A DNA stretch of 64,000 nt, from assembly GCA_049518775.1 (NCBI GenBank), contig JBEKRL010000004.1, forward strand, positions 17,875 to 81,874, given 5' to 3'. Below are positions 43,637 to 52,430 of this stretch, in pieces. The position numbers and the translations under genes were made by a program. How positions within the stretch are numbered: the first letter of the stretch is position 1; each line of letters starts with the position of its first letter. Under the pieces are notes generated by a model. It searched no databases, was not told the origin of the DNA, and saw nothing but the letters and a program-made list of their open reading frames with translations. The DNA comes from Bog-877 sp049518775 (GTDB lineage Bacteria > Chloroflexota > Dormibacteria > Aeolococcales > Bog-877).

Positions 43637-45367
43637 ATGGGCGGCCAGGACATGAGCGCAGGTACGGGAAGGGCGGACGCGAATCCGCAATCACCGCCCG
43701 CCGAGGACTTGGAGGCCGCCCTGATCGAGGCCGGGGTGCTGCTGGCCTCGGAGCTCACCCTCCCCGCAGTCCTGCGCCGGCTGGTTGAGATAGCGGTCCG
43801 GATCACCCACGCTCGCTACGGGGCCATGGGGGTGACCGGTCCCCACGGTGAACTCGTGGAGCTCATCACCGTCGGGCTCACCGACCAGGAGCGAGCCGCC
43901 ATCGGTCCCGCCCCCCGGGGGCTGGGGATCCTGGGAGCTCTGCTCCACGATCCCCACCCGCTGCGGCTGAGCCGGCTTCAGGACGACCCCCGCTCGGTGG
44001 GCTTTCCTCCCCATCACCCCCCCATGACCTCCTTTCTGGGGGCCCCAGTCCGCGCCCGGGGCCAACTGGTGGGCAACCTGTACCTGACCGATAAGGAGGG
44101 CGGTCGGCCCTTCGACGGCGCCGACGAGGGCGCGGTGGCCACCCTGGCGACCCAGGCCGCAGTCGCCATCGCCAACGCCCAGACCTACCGGGAGCTGCGT
44201 CAGCGAGAGCGCTGGTTGGGGGCCCTCCACGAGATCACCGCGGCGCTGCTGGCCGGTGAGCCGCAGCAGACTCTGATGAACTCGATCGTGCGCAGCGCTC
44301 GGGAGGTGAGCGGAGCCGACCTGGCCGCGATCGCGCTGGCGGTGGGCGGGGGGTCGAGCGAGCTGCGCGTCGCCGCCGCCGACGGTGCCGGGGCGGACCG
44401 CATCCTGGGCACCCCCGCGATGGCGTCGCGTACCACCTTCCACAGCGTGCTGGGCACGGGGCGTCCGTTGATCGTCCGGCCCTCGCCGGGCGACCGCTTC
44501 ACCCAGTCTCTGCAGGGCGCCGGCATCCCGGTCGGGGTCCTGATGGTCGTCCCCCTGCTCATCCGCGAGCGCGCCAGCGGGGCGATCGTCCTGATCCGCT
44601 CCGCCCCGGATGCCAACTTCAACTCCGAGGACCTCAGCCTGCTCGAGAGCTTCGCCAGCCAGGCGACCCTGGCGCTCGACTACGCCGCCGTCCAGGTCCA
44701 GTCCCGGCGCCTGGCGGTGATCGAGGAGCGCCATCGAATCGCCCGTGACCTCCACGACGAGCCGGTCCAAGCTCTGATCTACCTGGCCCGGCGGCTGGAG
44801 GCGATGGCACTGGAGGCGGCCGCCACCGGGACCGCCGCCACCCAGTTGGAGGACACCATGCAGCTGGCCGTGGCGGTGGCTGACGGCCTGCGGCAGCTCA
44901 CCGAGGGGCTGCGGTCCGAGATTCTCGAGTACGAGGGTCTGCCGGCCGCCCTGGGTGACTTGGCCGAGCGCTTCAGCGCCCGGGTGGGGATCCCGGCCGA
45001 GGTGTCGATTCGAGATGAGCTCCAGCGCTCGACGCCGGAGGTGGAGCGCGGCCTGCTCCGGGTGGCTCAGGAGGCGCTCAGCAACGTCGAGCGGCACGCC
45101 CAGGCCCGGCGGGTCCGGCTGGACCTGGCCGTGCGAGCCGGCCAGCTCAGTCTCCGGGTGGCTGACGACGGGGTCGGGTTCCTCGTCTCCGGAGAAGGCG
45201 CGGTCAGGCCGGGACTGGGGACGATCGGCATGCGCGAGCGGATGGAGCTGATGGGCGGCCGGCTCCTGATCTGGTCCCGACCACGCCGCGGAACCCTGGT
45301 GGTGGCCAGGCTCCCCAACGACGTGTACCAGCGGGCCGGTGGCAACCACGCCGGTGGCAATAGGTGA
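43637..45367 (+). CDS. Double-GAF sensor histidine kinase, DosS/DevS-like
   Basis: 576 residues: GAF-A (about 35-180), GAF-B (about 195-350), HisKA_3 with phospho-acceptor His373 in RHRIARDLHDEPVQ, and a HATPase domain (LRVAQEALSNVERHA, ADDGVGF, GTIGMRERMELMGGRL). GAF-A contains RSVGFPPHHPPMTSFLG and GNLYLTDKEGG, closely matching the haem-binding GAF of mycobacterial DosS/DevS; the paired His at 126-127 fall in the haem-ligand segment. It is probably a soluble O2/NO/CO or redox sensor. Alternative start ATG 43652. Its stop overlaps the response regulator start (GTGA). Confidence 0.9.
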   Translation: MGGQDMSAGTGRADANPQSPPAEDLEAALIEAGVLLASELTLPAVLRRLVEIAVRITHARYGAMGVTGPHGELVELITVGLTDQERAAIGPAPRGLGILGALLHDPHPLRLSRLQDDPRSVGFPPHHPPMTSFLGAPVRARGQLVGNLYLTDKEGGRPFDGADEGAVATLATQAAVAIANAQTYRELRQRERWLGALHEITAALLAGEPQQTLMNSIVRSAREVSGADLAAIALAVGGGSSELRVAAADGAGADRILGTPAMASRTTFHSVLGTGRPLIVRPSPGDRFTQSLQGAGIPVGVLMVVPLLIRERASGAIVLIRSAPDANFNSEDLSLLESFASQATLALDYAAVQVQSRRLAVIEERHRIARDLHDEPVQALIYLARRLEAMALEAAATGTAATQLEDTMQLAVAVADGLRQLTEGLRSEILEYEGLPAALGDLAERFSARVGIPAEVSIRDELQRSTPEVERGLLRVAQEALSNVERHAQARRVRLDLAVRAGQLSLRVADDGVGFLVSGEGAVRPGLGTIGMRERMELMGGRLLIWSRPRRGTLVVARLPNDVYQRAGGNHAGGNR

Positions 45368-46074
45368 TTTCTCGGAGCCCCGGGCCGGACGAAGCGGGTA
45401 GCCTCGACCCCGTGACGGGTGCGGGCGTGACCACCATCGTGCTGGCGGAGGACCACGCCCTGGTGCGTGAGGGCACCAGGCAGATCCTCTCGGCACAGAG
45501 CGACCTCAGGGTCGTGGGGGAGGCCGCCAGGGGCGACGAGGCGGTGCGGGTGGTCCTGGAACTGCGTCCGGACGTGGTCCTGATGGACATGCGCATGCCG
45601 GGGATGAACGGGATCGAGGCGACGCGCCAGATTCTGGCCCGGGCACCGGCCACCAAGGTCGTCATCGTCAGCGCCCATGAGGACGCCGACTACGTTCGCG
45701 AGGCGCTGGCCGTGGGAGCGGCCGGCTACATCCTCAAGACGGCGCCGGCCCGGGAGCTGGTGGAGGGCATCCGTGCGGTGGCCGTGGGTTCGCTGGTGCT
45801 CTCGCCCAGCCTCTCCCGGCGTCTGGCCCAGTCCCGCGACGAGCCCGCCAGGGCCAGCGACCGGCTGAGCGCCCGGGAGCTGGCGGTGCTTCGTGAGATC
45901 GCCCTGGGTCACGGGAACAAGGAGATCGCCCGCGACCTGGGCATCAGCCTGCGCACGGTCGAGGGCCATCTCCACAACATCTTCGAGAAGTTGCGGGTCA
46001 CCTCCAGGACCGAGGCGGTGGTGTACGCGGCCAACCGCGGGATCGTCTCCATCGAGTCGACCGAGGCCAGATGA
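45364..46074 (+). CDS. NarL/LuxR-type response regulator
   Basis: 236 residues. The receiver domain has AEDHALVREG (acidic pocket), VVLMDMRMPGMNGIEA (phospho-acceptor Asp75 when counted from GTG 45364) and GYILKTAP (Lys). The C-terminal LuxR HTH reads LSARELAVLREIALGHGNKEIARDLGISLRTVEGHLHNIFEKL. The GTGA overlap with the kinase gene means coupled translation and a cognate pair. A second GTG at 45427 would remove 21 N-terminal residues. It is DevR/DosR-like by partner, though DNA target sites were not recognised. Confidence 0.94.
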   Translation: MISRSPGPDEAGSLDPVTGAGVTTIVLAEDHALVREGTRQILSAQSDLRVVGEAARGDEAVRVVLELRPDVVLMDMRMPGMNGIEATRQILARAPATKVVIVSAHEDADYVREALAVGAAGYILKTAPARELVEGIRAVAVGSLVLSPSLSRRLAQSRDEPARASDRLSARELAVLREIALGHGNKEIARDLGISLRTVEGHLHNIFEKLRVTSRTEAVVYAANRGIVSIESTEAR

Positions 46075-46147
46075 GCCTCCCGTCGGCTCGTTCCGGCAGG
46101 TACCGGACGGAGTTGGTGCGACTCGTGGCCTAGGGGACGGCGGCCGA

Positions 46148-46718
46148 GTGGCTGCGATCTTTCGGGCGATCGAAGCCGAGCGGAGTCAGCTGGCCGAGCT
46201 GCTCAACGACGAGCCGGTCCAGACCCTGGCCCACATCTCCCGGGTCCTGCAAAGCCTGGATGACATCCCGGACGCAGCGGCCCCGGCGGCTGCGGCCTTC
46301 GATCCTCGACGACCTGCGGTTGGGGGCCGCACTCCGCCAGCTGGCCGGGGATTTCGCCGTGGCCTCGACACTCACCGTCCGGGCCGACCCGGGGGCTGTG
46401 ACGGGGACCGGGCTCGCCGAGGCGGATCTCGCGCTGTTCCGGGTGGCTCAGGAGTCCCTGCGGAACACCGAGGTCCATGCTGCGGCGACCGAGGTCGACT
46501 TGCGGCTGCGCCGGCGGGGCGCCCGGGTGAGCCTCACTGTGGGTGACAACGGCATCGGTCTGGCGGCGTGTTCCCAGATGGCTGGCTCCGGCACTGGCTT
46601 CCCGGACATGTGGGAGCGGATGCGGTCGGTCGGGGGCAACCTGACGGTGCGCTCGAGGCCGAGCGTGGGGACGGTGGTGCTGGCCACGGTGCCAAGCTCG
46701 GCTCCGCCCCGCCCTTAG
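46148..46718 (+). pseudogene. Frameshifted, sensorless histidine kinase
   Basis: The frame from 46148 reads ERSQLAELLNDEPVQTLAHISRVLQSLDDIP, clearly a HisKA_3 dimerisation helix related to the kinase upstream, but the phospho-acceptor His is Asn (LLNDEPVQ in place of DLHDEPVQ). Around 46265-46300 similarity jumps to another frame, which continues LRPSILDDLRLGAALRQLAGDF, then a HATPase domain (LFRVAQESLRN, VGDNGIGL, GTGFPDMWERM) to 46718. No sensor domain is present. It looks like a decayed partial duplicate of the kinase at 43637. Confidence 0.75.
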
Positions 46719-46908
46719 GGATCGGGTCGGGTCGGCTCAGCGCCGGCGGCCGAAGCCTTCGAGGGCTGGCCCCGGCCTGGCTAGGCTCTGGCGCCGATGG
46801 GTGCGAACGCTCGGCGGTCCCGAGGAGTTCAGGGCCCCTCCCTGCGCTCACCGCCCCCGGGCGTGGTCTCGGTGGCGGAAGGCCGCCGGCGGGACTGCCG
46901 TCGAGCGC

Positions 46909-49617
46909 CTAGCGGACCCGCTTGGCGCCCACCAGGGCAGGCAGCTGCGCCTGGGTCACCCGGACGCGAACGTCGACCGCGCGAGACCCACTGGCGCCGG
47001 CGATGACCGGGTTGGCTTCGATCTCCGCGATGGCGCTGTGGGCCTCGGCCATGGCCGCCAGCCTGACGATGACGTCGCAGAGTGCCTTGAGGTCCACCTT
47101 GGCGGCACCCCGGAACCCGTCGAGCAGGGGGAATGTGCTCAGCTTCCGGAGCATCTCCTCGGCTTCGCCAGGCCCGATCGGCGCCAGCCGGACGGTCATG
47201 TCGCGGACCAGCTCAACTGCCGTCCCCCCGGCCGCGACCACGACCACGGTCCCGTAGGCGGGGTCGTTGGTCGCCCCGACCAGGACCTCGACTCCGGTCG
47301 GCGCTTGCTCCTGGAGCAGGAATCGCGTCACCGGAGTCGCGGTGCCCGCGAGCCGCGCCTGCATCTGCCGGGCGGCCAGCTCCACCTCAGGCCCTGCCTC
47401 CAGCCCGACCACCACAGCCCCCAGCTCACTCTTGTGCAGGATGCCCGGGCCGACTCCCTTCAGCACCACCTTGGCGCCCAGGTCCAGCGAGGCTTGAGCC
47501 GCCTGCTCGGGGGTCTCAACCTCGGCCGAGCGCAGAACCGGAATTCCGTAGGCCCGCATGATCGAGTCGGTCTCGGCACTGTCGAGCCACGCGCGCTTCT
47601 CCAGTAGACAGTGAGCCACCGTGGTCGCCACCGCCACCGGATCGACCCCGGCCGGGACCGCGGGCTCGCTCCGGGGACGCTTGCGCCACTCCGCCAGCCG
47701 GCAGGTGCCGGCCAGGGCCCGGACGGCGTTCTCGGGGAGTAGGAAAGTGGGGATGCTCACATGGTCCGACTTCACATGCCCCGTGATCCCCGAGTTGGCC
47801 ATGAACACCCCGATGATCGGGATCGGCTGCTTGAACCTGGCCACTGCGTCCGCCAGAGCCTGGGCCACGTCCTCGGCCCGGGTCAACATGGGAGGGATGA
47901 AGATGACCACGATGGCGTCCACGTTCTCGTCGGCGGCCACCATGTCGATCACCGCGCCGTAGTCCTCGGCGGAGGCCGAGGCGATCATGTCAATCGGGTT
48001 GCGGACGGAGGCGTGGGGGGAGGAGAGTCGCGCGGCCAGCTGGGTCTGGGTGGCAGCGGCCAGCTCGGCGACCTGGAGGCCATTCGACTCGCAGGCATCG
48101 GCGCAGAGGATCCCGGGACCGCCCGCGTTGGTGATGATGGCGACACGGTTCCCCTGGGGAAGCGGCTGGGTCGACAGCAGCGCCATGAGGTCGAACATTT
48201 CGCCCAGGCTGTGGGCTCGGAGCGCTCCGGTCTTCTCGAAGAGGGCGTCGACGGCGGCATCGGAGGCCGACACCAGGGCGGCGGTGTGGGAGGCCGCGGC
48301 TCGTTGCGCAGCGACGCCGATCGCGCTCTTGACCACCACGATCGGCTTGGTCCGGGAGACCCGCTCGGCGATCTGGGCGAACTTGCGGGCGTTGCCGAAC
48401 GATTCCAGGTAGAGCGCGATCACCTCGGTGCGCGGGTCCCCATCCCAGAAGCTCAGCAGGTCGTTTCCACTGATGTCGGCCTTGTTGCCCACCGAGATGA
48501 AGGCGCTGAGCCCGAGGCCGAGCCGGCGAGTGGCGTCTATCACTGCCAGCCCCAGGGCACCGCTCTGGGAGAGGAACCCGATCTGGCCCCGATCTGGTGG
48601 CACCGGCGCGAAGGTCGCGTTGAGGCCGACCTCTGGGCTGGTGTTGATGATGCCCATGCAATTCGGCCCCACGATGCGCATCCCTGAAGAGGAGCAGATC
48701 TCGAGGAGCTCATCCTGGAGGCCCCGCCCCCGCTCACTCTCCTCGGCAAACCCGGCGGAGATCACCACCAGGGATCGGACCTCCTTGGCGGCGCATTCTC
48801 GTGCCACGGCGATCACCGCCGACACCGGGACCGTCACCACGGCCAGATCCACAGGGCCCTCGATGTCGGTGACGTGCCGGTAGGAGCGGACCGATTGAAT
48901 GAACTCGGCCTCGGGGTGGACGGGATAGACCGGGCCCTGGAATTCGCCCTCCAGAAGGTTGTGGAAGATCGTGCCGCCGATCGTGCGGCGCTGACGCCCG
49001 GCGCCGATCACCGCCACCGATTTGGGGTTGAGGAGCATCCGGACAGCCGAGGCCGAGGCCTGCTCCTCGCGCTCCTCGAAGCGGTGCATGGCCTCGGGGG
49101 TCAGCTCGGTGGGGAACTCCAGTCTCACCAAGCCCGGCTGTGAGTAGGTGTGAATCGCGAATCCACTGTGCGCGAACACGTCCAGCATGGCCGCGTTCTC
49201 CGGCTGGACGGCGGCTTCGAATACCTCGACCCCCATCGAGCAGGCGACCTGGGCCAACTGGCCCAGCAGTAGGGATCCGATTCCCTTGCCCTGAAGGGAG
49301 TCGGCCACCGTGAAGGCGGCCTCCGCGCGGACGCCAGCGGTGCGGATGAAGATGCCGTGCCCGACCACCCGGGGGGGCTGTCCCTGGATCGCGACCAGGC
49401 CCACCGAGTTGCGTCCGTCAACCCTGCCCAGCATCTGGGCCGCCTCAGGCAGGGCCACTCCGGCGGCGAGGAAACGGAACGCGAGCGACCTCGGCGACAG
49501 CGTGTGCAGGAACTCCAGGACCAGCTCGACGTCGTCGGGTTGCTGCTCGCGGAGCCTGAGCACGGACCCGTCCTTGAGGACCACGTCGCTGTCCGGGATC
49601 AGGGAATTCTCCACCAT
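46909..49617 (-). CDS. GNAT acetyltransferase - NDP-forming acyl-CoA synthetase fusion (Pat-like)
   Basis: About 902 residues. The N-terminal 170 residues are a GNAT domain (AAFTVADSLQGKGIGSLLLGQL is the acetyl-CoA loop). Then come a CoA-binding domain (NPKSVAVIGAGRQRRTIGG), a succinyl-CoA ligase-like domain with catalytic His in ASHTAALVSASD, and an ATP-grasp domain (KVVLKGVGPGILHKSELGAV). E. coli PatZ, a protein lysine acetyltransferase that silences acetyl-CoA synthetase, has the same parts but with GNAT at the C-terminus. Here the ATP-grasp and His are intact, so acyl-CoA synthetase activity is possible. Start ATG 49617 or TTG 49623. Confidence 0.9.
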   Translation of the reverse strand: MVENSLIPDSDVVLKDGSVLRLREQQPDDVELVLEFLHTLSPRSLAFRFLAAGVALPEAAQMLGRVDGRNSVGLVAIQGQPPRVVGHGIFIRTAGVRAEAAFTVADSLQGKGIGSLLLGQLAQVACSMGVEVFEAAVQPENAAMLDVFAHSGFAIHTYSQPGLVRLEFPTELTPEAMHRFEEREEQASASAVRMLLNPKSVAVIGAGRQRRTIGGTIFHNLLEGEFQGPVYPVHPEAEFIQSVRSYRHVTDIEGPVDLAVVTVPVSAVIAVARECAAKEVRSLVVISAGFAEESERGRGLQDELLEICSSSGMRIVGPNCMGIINTSPEVGLNATFAPVPPDRGQIGFLSQSGALGLAVIDATRRLGLGLSAFISVGNKADISGNDLLSFWDGDPRTEVIALYLESFGNARKFAQIAERVSRTKPIVVVKSAIGVAAQRAAASHTAALVSASDAAVDALFEKTGALRAHSLGEMFDLMALLSTQPLPQGNRVAIITNAGGPGILCADACESNGLQVAELAAATQTQLAARLSSPHASVRNPIDMIASASAEDYGAVIDMVAADENVDAIVVIFIPPMLTRAEDVAQALADAVARFKQPIPIIGVFMANSGITGHVKSDHVSIPTFLLPENAVRALAGTCRLAEWRKRPRSEPAVPAGVDPVAVATTVAHCLLEKRAWLDSAETDSIMRAYGIPVLRSAEVETPEQAAQASLDLGAKVVLKGVGPGILHKSELGAVVVGLEAGPEVELAARQMQARLAGTATPVTRFLLQEQAPTGVEVLVGATNDPAYGTVVVVAAGGTAVELVRDMTVRLAPIGPGEAEEMLRKLSTFPLLDGFRGAAKVDLKALCDVIVRLAAMAEAHSAIAEIEANPVIAGASGSRAVDVRVRVTQAQLPALVGAKRVR

Positions 49618-49623
49618 GCTCAA

Positions 49624-50173
49624 CTGTGACCCGGTGCCGGACTCACCGACACGGGTGCTTTCCTCCGGCCGGGGCGCGTGACTACCGCCAGCGCTGCGAA
49701 CGCTACCACACCTCCCGCCGGCGTCCGGCCATCAGCATCGAGCGGCCACGGCCATCGGAGCCTCCCTCCCGGACGTGGAGGTCACGACCCCGCCGGCCGG
49801 CCTTCTCCCGTGCGTCCCGAGGCCCGTGAGTGAAAGCTCGGCCCCCCGGTAGGTGCAAGCGACGTGGCGGGCGAGTGCTCGCAGCACCAACCTTGGACCA
49901 TGGCGACGGGTCTCAGGCATCAACACGGGATGCGGCCTCCGGCTGCGGAAGCTGGTATCAGCGCCGGGGCGCAGGACGGCTCGCCCCGGCGAGGTAAGCG
50001 TGGTGGCCAGGCGCCGCAGGGACCGGAGGCCTGTCTCTGGCCGGGGAGGTGGGCCGTCCGATGACTGGCTGGAGAAACCAGGGTCACCCGGGAGGGTGCA
50101 TACCGCTGGTGGAGCTGGGCCGGCCCGCCCCGGGAGGTTCCCGTGATTGCGGGGAATCTCGGGAGGCATCGCT
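49624..50173. other. Intergenic, no gene seen
   Basis: 550 bp between the divergent Pat-like and UspA genes. It is GC-rich with local self-complementary stretches but contains no domain-bearing frame and no riboswitch that I can identify. It should hold the promoters of both genes. Confidence 0.4.
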
Positions 50174-50650
50174 GTGAGCGAGGGCAACCGAGGCAAGATC
50201 GTGGTCGGGGTGGACGGGTCGGAAGGGGGCCGCCTGGCCCTGCGGTGGGCGATCGGTGAGGCGGGCCTACGCCACGCCGAGGTGGTGGTGGTGCATGCGA
50301 TCCAGCCTTGTCTCACGGCGACCGGGCTTCCCACCTATCCGGCGGCGGAGGTGCGATTCCCCTTCGATGTCGAGGACGCCGCCCGACAGCTCATCAACCG
50401 GGAGCTGGGAGTGGTGCGGCCGGAGGCTGACGGGGTCGCGGTCAGTCGGACGGTGGTCGATAGTGCCCCGGCGCGGGGACTTCTGGAGCAGAGCCAGGGC
50501 GCCCTGATGCTGGTGGTCGGCTTGCGCGGGATGGGAGGTTTCCCCGGCCTGGCGATGGGCTCGGTGGCCCATCAGTGCGTCCAGCATGCGGGCTGTCCTG
50601 TGGTGGTGGTGGGACCGGAGAGCGCTCCCGCGCGGGCCGCCGCGGGCTGA
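50174..50650 (+). CDS. Universal stress protein (UspA family), second copy
   Basis: 158 residues, one Usp domain: KIVVGVDGSEGGRLALRWAIGEA at the N-terminus and VVGLRGMGGFPGLAMGSVAHQCVQHAGCPVVVV with the G-x2-G-x9-GS nucleotide motif. GGGAGG 7 bases before GTG 50174 decides the start. With the Usp at 42942 it brackets the kinase, regulator and Pat-like genes. Confidence 0.92.
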   Translation: MSEGNRGKIVVGVDGSEGGRLALRWAIGEAGLRHAEVVVVHAIQPCLTATGLPTYPAAEVRFPFDVEDAARQLINRELGVVRPEADGVAVSRTVVDSAPARGLLEQSQGALMLVVGLRGMGGFPGLAMGSVAHQCVQHAGCPVVVVGPESAPARAAAG

Positions 50651-50840
50651 GTCCACCGCGGGTTCCCGTGGGGGCGTTGAGCGCGTAGCCGGGGACTGGC
50701 GGTGGCTGAGCCCGGCGAGGTCGATGCGGCGCCCCCACTCCGGTCGGCCGGTCGATGCGTTGGTCCCATGGCGGCCGAGAACGCTCGGGTCCGTCACCCC
50801 GGGGAGACGCGGCCGGGGGCCGTGCTTTCCGCTTCGGTCC

Positions 50841-52211
50841 TCAGCCCTCCTGCAGTACGGCGGCGAAGACATTGGCCTGCTCGCCGGGATAGGCCCGGAT
50901 CCGGGGCAGCTCCCAGGGCTGGGTGGCGCTCTCATGCCAGGGGGCCCCGGGCAGCCAGTCGTCCTCGAGCCCGCCTACGTATCCAAGCGGTCCGAGCTCG
51001 GAGAAGAGCTCGGTCTCGCCCGGGCCCACCTGGGTCCCCGACTTATACGGCCACAGGCCGCTGTAAGCGATGAACTGGATCGGCGCGTTGGTGATCGCCT
51101 CCAGCAGGCTGGCGGTGGAGCCGGCCAGGCGGTCGATCTCAGCTGGGTTGCGGCCCCACAGGCTGGTGGCGTCGTTGTAGGTGTGGTCCTCCACCTGGAA
51201 CCCTTCGCTGCTGAGGGTGGCCAGGTCCCCGGAGGTCATGTACTGCTCCGCCCCGTTGGTGACGCCGATGAGGCCGCTGCAGGGGAAGAAGACGCCGGTG
51301 TAGCCCGCTGCCTTGAGGATCGGGACGGCGTCCTGGTACTCGTTGATGAACCCGTCGTCGAAGGTCAGCACCACCGTCTCGGCGGGCAGGGGCAGGCCGT
51401 AGTCGAGGTGGTCGAAGAGCCGGGTCAGGGAGATGCTGGCGTACCCTCTCTCGACCAGGTAGCTGACCTCGGCCTGGAACTGCGCGGGCGGCACGGTGAG
51501 CTCATAGTCAAGGTGGTAGCTGTACTCACTCGTGTAGTCGTTTCGGACCGGCGGAGGTCCCACCAGGTAGTACATGAGGATCGGGACCGACGCCGTATAG
51601 GTCGTGGGGCTGGCGGGGTTGATGATCGGGGCGTCCAGTGAGGCGGGGCCTTCCCCAACCACCAACAGGGCCCAGCCCACGGCACCGTCCCGCAGGGTCT
51701 GGGGCGCCACCCAGATCTGGGTCCGGGCGATGACCATCTGGGCAGCCTGGTAGTCGGTGGAGACCTCGACAGGCTGCATCGCCCCTGGGTCGGCGAAGCC
51801 GAGCTCCACCGGGACCGCGTAGGCGCCGGTGACCGATGCGTCGGGGTCCTCGGGGCTGGTCCAGCGGGCCCCGGACCTCACAGCCCCCAAGGTGAAGGAG
51901 GAGACCGTGGCCGCTCCGGTGAACTTGGCCGCCAGCATCTGGTCCCCGGACTGCTGCGACGGCCACTGGTTCTGGGCGACCGGCGCCAGCTCCTGCCACT
52001 GGGCGGCGTAGTCAGCCCGCCGGAACTGGGTCATGAAGGTCGCGGCCAGCACGTGGACCATCCCCAGGTCGGAGGTGCCTGAGCTCGCCGGCGAGATCAC
52101 CGGGCTCACCTCCGGAACCGGCCGGGACCTGGTGGGGCCAGCATGGCCCGCCCCCATGAGGACCGCGATCAACAGCACCGGCAGGACGGAGGGGACCTTG
52201 GGGATGGTCAT
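50841..52211 (-). CDS. Secreted polysaccharide deacetylase family protein (CE4)
   Basis: 456 residues with an N-terminal signal peptide (about 1-24, LPVLLIAVLMGAGHA). Residues about 30-200 form an uncharacterised extracellular domain, and the second half is a NodB-like CE4 domain: SVPILMYYLV, VVLTFDDGF (catalytic and metal Asp) and FQVEDHTYNDATSL. The usual metal motif is H(S/T)xxH; here the second His is Asp, so metal binding may be altered. FFPCSGLIG and FIAYSGLWPY match later strands. It would act on cell-wall or exopolysaccharide N-acetyl groups. It is divergent from the aldo/keto reductase gene. Confidence 0.87.
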   Translation of the reverse strand: MTIPKVPSVLPVLLIAVLMGAGHAGPTRSRPVPEVSPVISPASSGTSDLGMVHVLAATFMTQFRRADYAAQWQELAPVAQNQWPSQQSGDQMLAAKFTGAATVSSFTLGAVRSGARWTSPEDPDASVTGAYAVPVELGFADPGAMQPVEVSTDYQAAQMVIARTQIWVAPQTLRDGAVGWALLVVGEGPASLDAPIINPASPTTYTASVPILMYYLVGPPPVRNDYTSEYSYHLDYELTVPPAQFQAEVSYLVERGYASISLTRLFDHLDYGLPLPAETVVLTFDDGFINEYQDAVPILKAAGYTGVFFPCSGLIGVTNGAEQYMTSGDLATLSSEGFQVEDHTYNDATSLWGRNPAEIDRLAGSTASLLEAITNAPIQFIAYSGLWPYKSGTQVGPGETELFSELGPLGYVGGLEDDWLPGAPWHESATQPWELPRIRAYPGEQANVFAAVLQEG

Positions 52212-52430
52212 GAGGCACTCCGGTCAACCGGGACGGGAACTCCCGAGTCCAGCCAGGCAACATTCTGCCCCAGTGCACCAGGGCGAGGCCGGTACGACAT
52301 GGGGCCGCCCGACGCCGTTGGGCTGGTATCGGCCCCAGCGCCGGCTTCGCGAGCTGCCTGGCCCGTCCCGATCATCGCCCAGGATCCCCGATTCCATGGA
52401 GCTCCCGGAGCATCTAGACTCGAACTCGGA

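Noticed and set aside
43691..45496. 601-codon minus-strand frame opposite the DosS-like kinase
   Set aside because: Antisense shadow of a kinase with all catalytic motifs.
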